Part shown: positions 8,366-17,840 of the stretch, piece by piece
Position numbering within the stretch: position 1 is the stretch's first letter
Layout of the letters: every line of letters starts with the position of its first letter
Assembly (NCBI GenBank): GCA_021775875.1
Contig: JAJFHA010000022.1
Location: 168,007-232,006 of the forward strand
Direction: 5' to 3'
From: Hyphomicrobiales bacterium
GTDB taxonomy: Bacteria; Pseudomonadota; Alphaproteobacteria; Rhizobiales; NORP267
DNA: 64,000 nucleotides
Position numbers and translations under genes: made by a program
Notes under the pieces: generated by a model
Told to the model about the DNA's origin: nothing
The model's input: only the letters and a program-made list of their open reading frames with translations
Database searches by the model: none

Positions 8366-9709
8366 TCAGGGCTGGGGAAGATCATTTTGATCGTTACCCG
8401 TGTCACCAAGTATCCCGGCGAGCCGTTGATACCCTTCTTCAATGGTCGTGTGATCCTTCTTGGTCTGTCCCAGAAACGCTTCGAGATCAGGGCGCAATTC
8501 AATTGCCCGATCCACCAGCGGGTCTGAACCCTTGCGATAAGCCCCAAGCCGGATCAGCTCCTCCATATCCTCATAAACAGCCATCGATTCCCTGGCCCGG
8601 ATGATTGTTTCACGGTACGTTTCCGCGACACAGTCCGGCATGGTCCTGGAAACAGACCGCAGCACATTGATTGCCGGAAAGCGTCCCCGCTCCGCAATCC
8701 CCCGTTCCATCACGATATGGCCGTCCAAAATGGCACGCACCGCATCCGCAATGGGTTCATTGTGATCATCACCTTCCACCAGAACGGTAAACAATCCGGT
8801 AATTGATCCATTATTTGTTCCGGGACCGGCACGTTCGAGCAATCGGGGCAGTTCCGTAAAGACGGTTGGGGTGTAGCCTTTTGTGGTCGGAGGCTCGCCG
8901 GTGGACAGGCCAATTTCCCGCTGTGCCATGGCAAACCGGGTGACGCTATCCATCAGGCAAAGTACATCATTGCCCTGATCGCGGAAATATTCAGAAAGGG
9001 AAAGCGTCAGATAGGCCGCTTGCCGCCGCGCCAAAGCGGCTTCATCAGACGTTGCCACCACAATTACACTGCGCGCCAGTCCTTCCGGTCCCAGATCATC
9101 TTCGATGAATTCCTGAACCTCCCGGCCCCGTTCACCGATCAGCCCAACCACCGACACGTCGCTGGCGGTGTTGCGTGCCAACATGGACAACAGCACCGAT
9201 TTACCAACGCCGGAACCAGCAAAAATCCCCATCCGCTGCCCCCGGCAGCAGGTAATAAACGTATTCAGCGCCCGAATACCCAAATCGAGCGGCCCCCCAA
9301 CCCGGTTGCGGGTATGCGCCGCTGGTGGTGTATTTCTGAGCGGAACAGCTTGCGGGCCTTTTTCAAGCGGCCCCTTTCCATCAAGCGGCTCGCCCATGGC
9401 ATTCACCACCCGGCCGAGCCAGGCGTGGGACGGAAAAACCGACTGAACTGAAGATTTCACATTGACCCGGCATCCAAGCCGGACCCCCTGCAAAGAGCCA
9501 AACGGCATGCATTGCGCCACGTCGCCCCGAAACCCCACCACTTCGCAGGAGATTGATGGCGCCATGGGCAGAATTATTTCAACCCGGGACCCAATGCTCA
9601 TGGCATGGACCGGACCGGCAACCTCGATCATAAGACCGCGAATGGCCGCCACCTTGCCGCTAATGCTGGTAACGCTTAAGTCAGCAATTTCTTCTGTTAA
9701 TGCAAGCAA
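8366..9709 (-). CDS. fliI: Flagellum-specific ATPase FliI
   Basis: A 447-residue cytoplasmic ATPase of the flagellar type III export system, related to the F1 beta subunit. Visible motifs: Walker [31 protein letters not shown], the Walker B strand [19 protein letters not shown], and [15 protein letters not shown]. Length is normal. It forms an operon with fliJ. Its start codon faces ctrA across a 464-base region, with a complete CtrA box 55-70 bases upstream. CtrA control, as for Caulobacter class II flagellar genes, is inferred. Confidence 0.96.
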   Translation of the reverse strand: MLALTEEIADLSVTSISGKVAAIRGLMIEVAGPVHAMSIGSRVEIILPMAPSISCEVVGFRGDVAQCMPFGSLQGVRLGCRVNVKSSVQSVFPSHAWLGRVVNAMGEPLDGKGPLEKGPQAVPLRNTPPAAHTRNRVGGPLDLGIRALNTFITCCRGQRMGIFAGSGVGKSVLLSMLARNTASDVSVVGLIGERGREVQEFIEDDLGPEGLARSVIVVATSDEAALARRQAAYLTLSLSEYFRDQGNDVLCLMDSVTRFAMAQREIGLSTGEPPTTKGYTPTVFTELPRLLERAGPGTNNGSITGLFTVLVEGDDHNEPIADAVRAILDGHIVMERGIAERGRFPAINVLRSVSRTMPDCVAETYRETIIRARESMAVYEDMEELIRLGAYRKGSDPLVDRAIELRPDLEAFLGQTKKDHTTIEEGYQRLAGILGDTGNDQNDLPQP

Positions 9710-9764
9710 ACAGGGTCCCCTTGGGTCAAAACATCCGCTGTTTCCGGACTTTGGGTGGGTATGG

Positions 9765-9779
9765 TTAACGAGGTGTTAA
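9765..9779. promoter_or_regulatory. CtrA binding site, TTAA-N7-TTAA
   Basis: The sequence reads TTAACGAGGTGTTAA, an exact match to the CtrA consensus TTAA-N7-TTAA. It lies 55 bases upstream of the fliI start codon and about 400 bases upstream of ctrA, so fliI-fliJ is the likelier direct target. Confidence 0.7.
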
Positions 9780-10035
9780 AGTTTGACCATCAAGGCCAAC
9801 ACATGGCCAAACAGATCGAAAAATGCGCCTTAAATGCATCAAATGAGTCGTCTGAAACATTTGCGCTTGCATCCGGGATTCCGAACTTGCTAACAAAGGT
9901 TAACAGGTGATTCGCAATGGCACAAAATAAGCCAGTTTACCCGGGATCAAACCGGATTGTTTAATCACCCAGCTTTGGTTTACGGACGGGATCAGGGGCT
10001 TTTCGCCAAATTCCGCTAAAGTTTAGTATCAGCGT

Positions 10036-10050
10036 TTAATGCGTAGTTAT
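10036..10050. promoter_or_regulatory. Near-consensus CtrA site upstream of ctrA
   Basis: TTAA-N7-TTAT, seven of eight conserved bases, lies 124 bases before the ctrA start. TTAA half-sites at 10060-10063, 10082-10085 and 10092-10095 follow. An autoregulatory role is inferred from the Caulobacter ctrA promoters. Confidence 0.45.
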
Positions 10051-10173
10051 TAGATTTTGTTAACCAATTCGGCGTAGCGTCTTAACTCGTATTAACCAGT
10101 AGGTTCGGACGCATCACCGCCACGTGCCGTGCGTCTCAGAAGGCCAGAAGAGGCCAGACAGAAGGGGATTGGC

Positions 10174-10887
10174 ATGCGAGTATTATTGATTGAAGACGAT
10201 AGCGCTACGGCGCAGAGCATTGAATTGATGCTCCAGTCTGAAAGTTTCAAAGTATATACAACTGATTTGGGTGAAGAGGGTGTCGATCTCGGCAAGTTGT
10301 ACGATTACGACATCATCCTTCTTGATATTAATCTGCCAGACATGAGCGGCTATGAAGTTCTGAAAACGCTCCGGGTCAGCAAGGTTACAACCCCAATCCT
10401 TATCCTGTCCGGCTTGGCTGGCATCGAAGACAAGGTGCGCGGTCTCGGCGTAGGTGCCGACGATTACATGACTAAACCGTTCCACAAGGACGAACTGGTC
10501 GCCCGTATCCACGCCATTGTACGCCGCTCCAAAGGCCACGCCCAGTCGATCATCACAACCGGTGATCTCAAGGTGAACCTTGATACCAAGACCGTTGAAG
10601 TCAACGGCCAGCGCGTTCACCTGACCGGCAAAGAATATCAGATGCTTGAGGTTCTTTCCCTGCGCAAGGGTACAACCCTCACCAAGGAAATGTTCCTGAA
10701 CCACCTTTACGGCGGCATGGACGAGCCTGAACTCAAAATCATCGATGTTTTCATCTGCAAGCTTCGCAAGAAACTTGCAGCCGCCACCGACGGCAATCAC
10801 CATATCGAAACGGTATGGGGACGCGGTTATGTGCTGCGCGATCCGGATGAAAGTGAAATGGAAGCACCGATGCAGGCCACTGCCTGA
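10174..10887 (+). CDS. ctrA: Cell-cycle response regulator CtrA
   Basis: A 237-residue master regulator of the alphaproteobacterial cell cycle and motility. The start at 10174 is chosen because the family begins [14 protein letters not shown] and because AGGGG sits just upstream. The receiver domain (1-~120) has the acidic pair D8/D9 region, phospho-acceptor Asp51 ([13 protein letters not shown]) and the Lys in DDYMTKPF. A winged-helix DNA-binding domain follows, with [13 protein letters not shown] and the [10 protein letters not shown] wing. ChpT, encoded at 17050-17691, should be its phosphodonor. A strong bidirectional terminator follows. Confidence 0.97.
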   Translation: MRVLLIEDDSATAQSIELMLQSESFKVYTTDLGEEGVDLGKLYDYDIILLDINLPDMSGYEVLKTLRVSKVTTPILILSGLAGIEDKVRGLGVGADDYMTKPFHKDELVARIHAIVRRSKGHAQSIITTGDLKVNLDTKTVEVNGQRVHLTGKEYQMLEVLSLRKGTTLTKEMFLNHLYGGMDEPELKIIDVFICKLRKKLAAATDGNHHIETVWGRGYVLRDPDESEMEAPMQATA

Positions 10888-10904
10888 TCGAAGCTGAAAT
10901 AGAA

Positions 10905-10943
10905 TAAAAAAACCCGCGGGAATTGCCCTGCGGGTTTTTTATT
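10905..10943. terminator. Bidirectional Rho-independent terminator between ctrA and cheR
   Basis: An A-tract, then AACCCGC paired with GCGGGTT (GGG/CCC inside), then a run of six T. The flanking A and T tracts make it work in both directions, ending ctrA on the plus strand and the che operon on the minus strand. Confidence 0.9.
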
Positions 10944-10972
10944 GTCTGAATTTTTGATCTGTTTGTAGTGGC

Positions 10973-11863
10973 TTACGCGGCTCCTGAAACAGCCGACCTT
11001 GGAACAAAGACCGGTTTTGCAATGTCGACCCCGCCAACGGTTGCAGCTCCAGCGCCTTTGACTTCATAAAGGCCGCGTTTTTCTGCTACGGAATTATATT
11101 TGTCAGAAAGACCAATTACGGTTTCGGCTGCACCCAGCACAAGATAACTATTCGGGTTCATTTGATTGGCAACCCGGTCAAGCACTTCAGCCTTGGTCAG
11201 CTGGTCGAAATAAATCAATACGTTACGGCAGAACACGATATCGAATTTGCCAAGCCCGGCAAAGCTCTCCAGCAGGTTGAACTCTTTGTAGGTGACCATG
11301 GCACGAATGGATGAGTCGATTTGCCACATATCGCCTGCCTGGGAAAAATAACCGGTCAACATATGAATCGGCAGCCCGCGTTGTACCTCGAACTGGCTGT
11401 ACAGACCGGATCGTGCTTTTTCGATCACTTCGGCTGACAGATCCGTCCCGATAATCTCGATTTTCCATCCGGCAAGCCGCTCTGACATTTCTTTTAGACA
11501 GATAGCAAGCGAATACGGCTCCTGTCCGGTAGAGGCCGCCGCACACCAGATCCGCAATTTCTTGGTGCCGGAACGATCTTTCAAAAGTTCGGGCATCATG
11601 GTTTCGGTGAAATGCAGAAACGGCGTCTTGTCGCGGAAAAAGAACGATTCATTCGTCGTCATGGCTTCCGTGATGTCGTTAATGATCCCGTTATTGCCGG
11701 GCGTGCGGGTTTTGGCCACCAACTCACTCACGGATTCCATTCCGTGGCGGCGTGCAACAGGCATCAAGCGGCTCTGTAGCAGATAATCTTTTTCGCCAAC
11801 CAGTACGAGGCCCGATTTTTCCTTGAGAATGGCATGCAAATAGTCACGATCTTGCGGGGTCAT
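10973..11863 (-). CDS. cheR: Chemotaxis protein methyltransferase CheR
   Basis: A 296-residue S-adenosylmethionine-dependent enzyme that methylates glutamates of chemoreceptors in adaptation. It has the N-terminal all-alpha CheR domain, then the TTNESFFFRDKTPF motif, the SAM-binding segment LRIWCAAASTGQEPYSLAI, and IVFCRNVLIYFD. The start overlaps the cheB stop by ATGA, so the two opposing adaptation enzymes are translationally coupled. It is the last gene of the cheA-W-Y-B-R operon and ends just before the shared terminator with ctrA. Confidence 0.96.
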   Translation of the reverse strand: MTPQDRDYLHAILKEKSGLVLVGEKDYLLQSRLMPVARRHGMESVSELVAKTRTPGNNGIINDITEAMTTNESFFFRDKTPFLHFTETMMPELLKDRSGTKKLRIWCAAASTGQEPYSLAICLKEMSERLAGWKIEIIGTDLSAEVIEKARSGLYSQFEVQRGLPIHMLTGYFSQAGDMWQIDSSIRAMVTYKEFNLLESFAGLGKFDIVFCRNVLIYFDQLTKAEVLDRVANQMNPNSYLVLGAAETVIGLSDKYNSVAEKRGLYEVKGAGAATVGGVDIAKPVFVPRSAVSGAA

Positions 11864-13020
11864 CCGAAATTGCCTCCAAGGATTGACGCAGTACGTTTAC
11901 TTAATTCATTGAGTGGAAGAACGGCGGCACATATATTCCGCCGTGCTGTTGCTCCCGGCATACCCCAGACAACTGAGGTTTCTTCATCCTGCACCAGAAC
12001 ATTCCCGCCGTTATTAGCAACAATTTCAGCGCCCCTCGCCCCATCATCTCCCATTCCGGTGAGAATGACAGCGAGCACCTTGGTGCCAAAGGATTTTGAA
12101 ACAGCACTAAACAAAGGGTCTACCGCAGGTTTGCAGAAATTAACCATCGGACCATCGTCAAGAACGATACGGGTATCTGCGCCGCTACCAGCTAAAAGCA
12201 TATGCTTCGCACCAGGCGCCACATAAAGGTGACCAGGTTTCAGGGTTTCACCATCGATCCCTTCACCGCTTTGGAGTCCTGTCTGGGCGCCCAATTGCTC
12301 TGCCAGAATAGCGGTAAACGTCGCTGGCATGTGCTGGGTCAATACAATTGGCACATGGCGCATTGCGCTAATCAATTCTGGCGTCATGAATTCACGCAAA
12401 GCGGTCGGCCCACCCGTTGAGCAACCAATGGCCAAAATTTGCGGTCTGACACGTTGTACCGGGCGGAGACTGAATTCCGCACCTGCAGTCGCCGCCGCAA
12501 CCGGTGCCTCCGTTGCTGGACTTGCAGGCTGCGCAATAGTTGGCCGAGCAATGGTTTTGGCACGTCGGAGGCCGCTATCACCAAGCGCCCGCACCTTCGC
12601 AATTAATTCACGGCGAAACTCAACCGAAGTGGTGACCCCGTGATTGCCGCTTGGTTTCGGGATGTAATCTTTTGCCCCAAGCGCCAAGGCTTCCATGCTG
12701 ATTTTTGCATTTCGACCGGTCAGGGTTGAAGCCATAATCACCGAGACAGACGGTTTTAATTTGAGCAGTTGCGGCAGCGCTGTCATACCATCCATAACCG
12801 GCATCTCGATATCCAGCACAACGATATCTGGGTCAGCCTTCACGATATCCTTGACGGCATATTCGCCATTTCTGTGGGAGGCAATCACTTCGATGCCGTC
12901 TTCTTCAGACAACCAGCGCGACAATAACCCTCTGATAACGACGGAATCGTCAACAAGCATAACCTTGATATTTTGCTGATCTGTGGCGGGCGACGGGGCC
13001 AAGTGGGTAGAGATACTCAT
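11860..13020 (-). CDS. cheB: Chemotaxis glutamate methylesterase CheB
   Basis: A 386-residue response-regulator esterase that removes methyl groups from chemoreceptors and deamidates glutamines. The N-terminal receiver starts at IKVMLVDDSVVIRGLL and carries the phospho-Asp in IVVLDIEMPVMDGM. A linker rich in Ala and Pro follows. The catalytic domain shows the Ser in IGCSTGGPTALREF, the His in LTQHMPATFTAIL and the Asp in ILTGMGDDGARG. All three catalytic positions are present. It sits between cheY and cheR. Confidence 0.96.
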   Translation of the reverse strand: MSISTHLAPSPATDQQNIKVMLVDDSVVIRGLLSRWLSEEDGIEVIASHRNGEYAVKDIVKADPDIVVLDIEMPVMDGMTALPQLLKLKPSVSVIMASTLTGRNAKISMEALALGAKDYIPKPSGNHGVTTSVEFRRELIAKVRALGDSGLRRAKTIARPTIAQPASPATEAPVAAATAGAEFSLRPVQRVRPQILAIGCSTGGPTALREFMTPELISAMRHVPIVLTQHMPATFTAILAEQLGAQTGLQSGEGIDGETLKPGHLYVAPGAKHMLLAGSGADTRIVLDDGPMVNFCKPAVDPLFSAVSKSFGTKVLAVILTGMGDDGARGAEIVANNGGNVLVQDEETSVVWGMPGATARRNICAAVLPLNELSKRTASILGGNFG

Positions 13021-13055
13021 AAACGCATACCAAACTTACTCAAATGGAACTGTAG

Positions 13056-13427
13056 CTAGATCAGGCCGATTTCGCTGAATTTCGCTTCAAAAATTTCTTT
13101 GTCAAAAGGCTTCATAATATATTCGTTGGCACCGGACCGCATCGCCTTCATGATATGTCCGACATCATTTTCCGTGGTACAGAAGATGACCTTTGGTGCC
13201 TGGCCATTTTCTTCCTGGCGCAGTGCGATGAGAAAATCCATGCCATCCATGACGGGCATATTCCAGTCGAGCAGGATAACATCCGGCATCCCCTGGCGGC
13301 ATTTATCAAGCGCCTCCTGACCATCTGCTGCTTCATCAATAGCAAAATTCATCTCCTCAAGGATGCGACGCGCAACCTTTCGGATTACATTGCTGTCATC
13401 GACGACAAGACAGTTTTTCATGATCAT
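13056..13427 (-). CDS. cheY: Chemotaxis response regulator CheY
   Basis: A 123-residue single-domain receiver. It has the acidic pair in CLVVDDSNVIRK, phospho-acceptor Asp54 in ILLDWNMPVMDGMDF, the Thr in VIFCTTENDVGH and the Lys in YIMKPFDKEIF. Phospho-CheY from CheA should bind the flagellar switch (FliM/FliN). It lies between cheW and cheB in the che operon. A DivK-like role cannot be excluded by sequence alone, but the location argues for chemotaxis. Confidence 0.92.
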   Translation of the reverse strand: MIMKNCLVVDDSNVIRKVARRILEEMNFAIDEAADGQEALDKCRQGMPDVILLDWNMPVMDGMDFLIALRQEENGQAPKVIFCTTENDVGHIMKAMRSGANEYIMKPFDKEIFEAKFSEIGLI

Positions 13428-13446
13428 TTCTCCAACTCTATTTTCG

Positions 13447-13905
13447 TCACGCAGCTAAAGATTCTTTTGAAATAGCAAGCACTCGGTCAACATCCAGGAC
13501 CACCAACAATTCACCTTCGAGGCGATGCACGCCGCCTGAAACCAACGTCCAGCAAGCATCCAGATTGGCTGGGTTCGATTCCAAATTTTCGTCTTTCAAA
13601 TGCAAAACTTCACCCACGGAATCAATGAGAAGTCCGAAAGATTCATTCCCGGATTCGATTCCGACCGCCATGCATCCATGGTCGGATTTACGATCAGGGA
13701 GTTCAAGCCGCCGTCGCATATCAATGACAGTTACAATGCGGCCACGCAAATTTAGCACCCCGGAAATATCATGATCTGACAAGGGAACTTTTGTAATTTT
13801 GTCGGGACTGAAAACGTCCTGGACCCGGTTGATCGCCAAGCCAAATAATTGACCACCGATCTTCATGGTCATGAATTCAGTGGAACTATCAGGGCTGTTA
13901 CTCAT
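13447..13905 (-). CDS. cheW: Chemotaxis coupling protein CheW
   Basis: A 152-residue adaptor that links chemoreceptors to CheA. The whole protein is one CheW domain: FMTMKIGGQLFGLAINRVQDVF, ISGVLNLRGRIVTVIDMRRRL, and LLIDSVGEVLHL. The start overlaps the cheA stop by ATGA. Length is normal. Confidence 0.95.
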   Translation of the reverse strand: MSNSPDSSTEFMTMKIGGQLFGLAINRVQDVFSPDKITKVPLSDHDISGVLNLRGRIVTVIDMRRRLELPDRKSDHGCMAVGIESGNESFGLLIDSVGEVLHLKDENLESNPANLDACWTLVSGGVHRLEGELLVVLDVDRVLAISKESLAA

Positions 13906-16900
13906 GCTGCTTCTCCCACTACTTTATGGCTTTGACCGAGCACATCGATCAGTCCTTCGCGGTCAAATTTTGCTACATAATCGTGGAAACCCGCTTGGCG
14001 ACCTCGCTCTAACGCTGCGGGCGAACAATGCGACGACAATGCGATAATTGGTGTCTCGGACCAACTGCCGCCAGCAAGTATTTTTTCAGCAAATTCAAAA
14101 CCGTTTATGTCAGGCATTTCAATGTCGCTGACGATGATATCGAACATCACGCCTTCCTCGCAAAGGGCAAGCGCATGACCAGCAGATTCCACCGCCGTAA
14201 CCGCGTATCCGGCTGCCTTGAGCACCGGCGTCAGCATGTTTCTGAAAAAGGCGCTGTCATCGACTAGAAGGATTTTTTTGCAGAATTTATTCTGGTCAAA
14301 TTCCTGACGCTGGAACCAATCTGCAAAAGCCTGAGGCAGATAATAGCCAATATCCAGAATTTCTGCAGCTTTGCCCTGGATCACAGCGGATCCGAGCGTT
14401 CCTTCACGTTCGCTGGCAATTTCAATATCGAGTTTTTCTTCAACGACATCTACAATTTCATCGACAGCTATTCCCATGGTTCGCTCATTGTCTGCAAAGA
14501 CCAGAAGCGCCTGGGTCCCCTCTTCTTTGGGCTTGCCGTCCGGATCAACAAATACCAGCGGCATCAACTTGCCACGATACTGAACCAGATAGCCGCCATT
14601 CGCATACTCAATATCACTGACTTTGATTTCTTCAAGCCGTGTAATCAGAGACAACGGAACCGCCTTCGGTTCGCCGCCAGCCACCTTGAAGAGCAGCAAT
14701 GAAATCGGTTGATCCTGAGCCGTTTCACTCACGGACGTATCTTTTTTATTGTCTTCTTCGTCTGAAATTTCTGATGAGACAGCTTGGGCCAATCCATTTG
14801 GATCGACAATCAGGATCACAGAACCATCACCAAGAATGGTATTGCCGGAAAACATGGAAATGTCGCGCAGCATTGTGGACATCGGCTTGACCACAATTTC
14901 TTCCGTGTGGAACACCTGATCAACGACAATCCCGAAATTTTGCGGCCCAACCTGCGTGACAACGATGAAGCCATTTTCAACGTCTTCATGCTGATGCCCG
15001 GCTTCTTCATTACTTGCAACTGCTTCGTCCGATGAGGCATCTGCAGATGGTGCATTTTCTTGCTGGTCTGCAGTCTCCAATTCAGCTTCGGCTAATGCCG
15101 CACGCTCTGAAGCAAGATCGATAATTTCAGCGCCGTTCGCCCGTTTTCGTTCCAGCTCAAGCAACGTCGACAGATGAACCAGCGGCAACAATTTGTTCCT
15201 GAGCCGCAATACGGCGGTATCCTTGATCATCTCGATCCGGTGTTCGGAATCACGATGCGCCCGAACCAGCTCAACAACGCTGAGTTGCGGTAACGCGAAT
15301 TTCTCACCGCTAGATTCAACAATCAGCGCGGAGACAATTGCCAAAGTGAGCGGGATTTTGATGAAAAATGTTGTGCCAACCCCCTCCACCGATTTGAGAT
15401 CGACGGTGCCACCGATCAATTCAATATTGGAGCGCACCACGTCCATGCCGACACCACGGCCGGAGACACTGGTAACATTCTCGGCTGTCGAAAGACCGGC
15501 ATTGAAAACATATCGGTGGATCTGGGCATCGGTCAGCTGGTCAGCTTCGGCTTCCGTGACCAAACCATTCAGAATGATTTTGGCTTTCAGCTTTTCTGTA
15601 TTCAGCCCACGACCATCATCGGCGATTTCTATGATGATATGGCCACCTTCATGATAGGCACTGAGCAGGATTTCTCCGACCTCTGATTTATCGGCATCTA
15701 TCCTGCCCTGGGTCGTTTCCAACCCGTGATCGGCGGAATTCCGGACCATGTGGGTCAACGGATCTTTGATCAGTTCGAGCACCTGACGGTCCAGTTCGGT
15801 GTCGGCGCCCTTCATGACAAGTTCAATTTTCTTGTCCAGATCCTTTGACAAATCGCGGACAATACGAGGCAATTTCTGCCAGGCATTTCCGATCGGCTGC
15901 ATCCGGGTCTTCATGATCCCTTCCTGCAACTCACCGGTTACATTTGAGAGCCGTTGCAACGGAACTTTGAAAATACCATCGCCTTGCTGGCGTTCCATTT
16001 CCAGAAGCTGATTGCGTGTCAGAACAAGCTCGCTAACCATGGTGATCAGATGTTCAAGGGTATCGACATTGACTCTGATTGACTGGTTTTTGAGGCTTTC
16101 CTTCTTCTCGGCCGGCTTTGCGGATTCAACGGCAGACGCAACAGGCTCGCTCTTTGCCGGAGCTTCTTCAGCAAGCGCTTCCGCCACAATTTCAGGTTCC
16201 GCTTCAGGCTCGGCAGGTTTTTCCGGATCGCTTGCAACCGGGTTAATCTCCATTTCCGGCCCTTCGGCTTCCTGAAAAGCCCGCTCCAGATCATCAAGAG
16301 AAACTTCGCCGGATTTCACTTCCCGCTCAGTCACCTTAATCGCCGCAGCATCAGCCGCTTGATCTTCTTTTACCGAAGCCTCTTCAGGCGACTCAGCTTC
16401 CTGGAAAGCCCGCTCCAACTCATCAAGTGATACTTCACCCGGCTTCACTTCCCGCTCAGTCACCTTAATCGCTGCCGCATCAGCAGCTTGATCTTCTTTT
16501 ACCGGGGCCTCTTCAGGCGGCTCAGTTTCCACAGAACCACCCGCCGCCATGACCTCCAGTTTGGAAATCAGTTCGCTGTCAGAACCTTCCGGCTCAACTT
16601 CATTCGCCTCCAGATCAGCGAGAATAACTTTAATCTGATCAATGGATTCCAGGATCAACGTTACAGCATTCGCCGTTACCGGAACCCCGTCGCGAAACTC
16701 GCCCATAAGTGTTTCAGCAGCATGCGCCAGCGCTTCAAGGCGTGGTAAACCCAAAAATCCACACGTTCCCTTGATGGTATGAACCAACCGGAAAATATTG
16801 TTGAGGATGTCAGCGTTGTTCGGTTCCTGCTCGAATTTGATAAGTTCCATATCAACCACGTCAAGACTTTCGGTGGTCTCGGTCAAGAATTCACTTAATA

Positions 16901-16910
16901 GATCGTCCAT
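13902..16910 (-). CDS. cheA: Hybrid chemotaxis kinase CheA with receiver domain
   Basis: A large (1002-residue) CheA. Domains in order: Hpt with His44 in LVHTIKGTCGFLG; a long acidic linker (~115-290); the dimerisation helices (RVNVDTLEHLITMVSEL); the HATPase with MVRNSADHGLE, IEIADDGRGLN and SGRGVGMDVVRSNIE; a first CheW-like domain; an Ala/Glu-rich insert; a second CheW-like segment (~755-865); and a C-terminal receiver (KKILLVDDSAFFRNML, IIVSDIEMPDINGFEF). The linker holds a 43-residue tandem repeat (residues 132-174 and 175-217). The extra receiver may act as a phosphate sink. It is the first gene of the che operon, 139 bases from chpT. Confidence 0.95.
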   Translation of the reverse strand: MDDLLSEFLTETTESLDVVDMELIKFEQEPNNADILNNIFRLVHTIKGTCGFLGLPRLEALAHAAETLMGEFRDGVPVTANAVTLILESIDQIKVILADLEANEVEPEGSDSELISKLEVMAAGGSVETEPPEEAPVKEDQAADAAAIKVTEREVKPGEVSLDELERAFQEAESPEEASVKEDQAADAAAIKVTEREVKSGEVSLDDLERAFQEAEGPEMEINPVASDPEKPAEPEAEPEIVAEALAEEAPAKSEPVASAVESAKPAEKKESLKNQSIRVNVDTLEHLITMVSELVLTRNQLLEMERQQGDGIFKVPLQRLSNVTGELQEGIMKTRMQPIGNAWQKLPRIVRDLSKDLDKKIELVMKGADTELDRQVLELIKDPLTHMVRNSADHGLETTQGRIDADKSEVGEILLSAYHEGGHIIIEIADDGRGLNTEKLKAKIILNGLVTEAEADQLTDAQIHRYVFNAGLSTAENVTSVSGRGVGMDVVRSNIELIGGTVDLKSVEGVGTTFFIKIPLTLAIVSALIVESSGEKFALPQLSVVELVRAHRDSEHRIEMIKDTAVLRLRNKLLPLVHLSTLLELERKRANGAEIIDLASERAALAEAELETADQQENAPSADASSDEAVASNEEAGHQHEDVENGFIVVTQVGPQNFGIVVDQVFHTEEIVVKPMSTMLRDISMFSGNTILGDGSVILIVDPNGLAQAVSSEISDEEDNKKDTSVSETAQDQPISLLLFKVAGGEPKAVPLSLITRLEEIKVSDIEYANGGYLVQYRGKLMPLVFVDPDGKPKEEGTQALLVFADNERTMGIAVDEIVDVVEEKLDIEIASEREGTLGSAVIQGKAAEILDIGYYLPQAFADWFQRQEFDQNKFCKKILLVDDSAFFRNMLTPVLKAAGYAVTAVESAGHALALCEEGVMFDIIVSDIEMPDINGFEFAEKILAGGSWSETPIIALSSHCSPAALERGRQAGFHDYVAKFDREGLIDVLGQSHKVVGEAA
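16260..16517 (-). repeat. 129-bp tandem duplication inside the cheA linker
   Basis: Two adjacent copies of a 129-base (43-codon) unit encode near-identical segments (shared core KEDQAADAAAIKVTEREVK, then GEVSLDELERAFQEAE with D/E and P/S changes). It lies in the P1-P3 linker. Synonymous differences such as GCCGCAGCA versus GCTGCCGCA show it is not brand new and the protein sequence has been kept. Confidence 0.85.
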
Positions 16911-17049
16911 TTATAGCCCCGCATTACACACGCATTTGCGACCTGATAGGCACACAAATTATTGAAAGTCAGGGGCTAGTTTCTACGCCAACCGTTAATT
17001 TTGATTAAAAAGAATCATTAAACTGGAACGGATTGCATTTTTATCAAAT
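16911..17049. promoter_or_regulatory. cheA upstream region
   Basis: This 139-base gap between the end of chpT and the start of cheA must contain the che operon promoter if chpT is not cotranscribed. It has three TTAA half-sites (16995, 17005, 17018) spaced by 6 and 9 bases, and one GAATC site. The spacing is not the canonical N7, so CtrA binding is uncertain. Confidence 0.3.
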
Positions 17050-17691
17050 TCAATCAGGGATTGCAGTAATGAAAACCCCGGTTTCTATGTCAGAAATAGT
17101 CACCGTTAAAGCGCATGCCTCGGCAAGTTTGAGAGTATAATATGGTTGAGCGGCATGTGCGTCAGCGGGTTTTTCTTGCGAACCACCAAAATATTCAGCG
17201 ATATTTTCGGCAATCCGGTGGCGCTCACCGGTGCTGACAACTTCAAGGTTTGGGGCTTCAGCATCGCCTGTAACCAAAACAGAAATCTTGCCGCCGCGCG
17301 GTATGGTTGAAATCGATATCAGCACCAGGTTCAGCAAAAGCTTTACCACATCTTTTGGCAACAGAATTGCCGGCGCACTCCATGAAAGTTCAATTTTCTT
17401 GGGATCAATATAATCTTGCGCTGCAATTTCGGCGTCTTTGATATCAATACTGGACCCTGCAGAACCTGAAGCGCCATATGCTAATCGGGCGAATTTCAGC
17501 TTGGCTGATGCCTGGTCCGCACTGCTGCGGATGAGCGTCATTGCAAATTCACGCCCTTCTTCATCGGTCTCTTCTTCAAGTACCTCCAGGCCATTGACGA
17601 TAGCGCCAACGGGACTGATCACATCGTGACACACCTTGCTTGAAAGCAGGGCGGCCAGCTCCAGGGCATTGAGATCTTTTTCACCGGTCAT
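17050..17691 (-). CDS. chpT: Histidine phosphotransferase ChpT
   Basis: A 213-residue protein that relays phosphate from CckA to CtrA and CpdR. It resembles a histidine kinase core without ATP binding: the first half is a dimerisation helical hairpin with the phospho-accepting His22 in SSKVCHDVISPVGAIVNG, and the second half is a degenerate HATPase-like fold (histidine phosphotransferase C-terminal domain). Finding it 6 kb from ctrA, next to cheA, places the phosphorelay and chemotaxis genes together. It begins 149 bases from the divergent cysQ. Confidence 0.9.
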   Translation of the reverse strand: MTGEKDLNALELAALLSSKVCHDVISPVGAIVNGLEVLEEETDEEGREFAMTLIRSSADQASAKLKFARLAYGASGSAGSSIDIKDAEIAAQDYIDPKKIELSWSAPAILLPKDVVKLLLNLVLISISTIPRGGKISVLVTGDAEAPNLEVVSTGERHRIAENIAEYFGGSQEKPADAHAAQPYYTLKLAEACALTVTISDIETGVFITAIPD

Positions 17692-17840
17692 ACTGGTCTA
17701 CTCCAAATCTGCGAATCATTCTGAAAATGTTTGCCTGTGCAGGCTCAGTTGATCAAGCGCAAGATGCTTTTGATTCTCGGCAAAATCCGTTAAATAGCTG
17801 AAAAAGCACCTCCAACACGGGTAACGGAGCTAATTTCCTC

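Larger units (their letters stand above)
9710..10173. promoter_or_regulatory. Shared fliI/ctrA regulatory region
   Basis: This 464-base non-coding region separates two divergent start codons. It holds a perfect CtrA box (9765-9779), a near-perfect one (10036-10050), a TTAA-N6-TTAA pair (10082-10095), further TTAAC half-sites, and two GATTC (GANTC) sites at 9877-9881 and 9909-9913. GANTC is the CcrM methylation target. In Caulobacter both CtrA self-regulation and methylation control ctrA transcription. The same logic here is inferred. No ORF of interest is present. Confidence 0.7.

Noticed and set aside
16995..17021. Three TTAA half-sites upstream of cheA as a CtrA box
   Set aside because: Spacing is 6 and 9 bases instead of 7, so only a weak candidate; kept as a note in the region entry.
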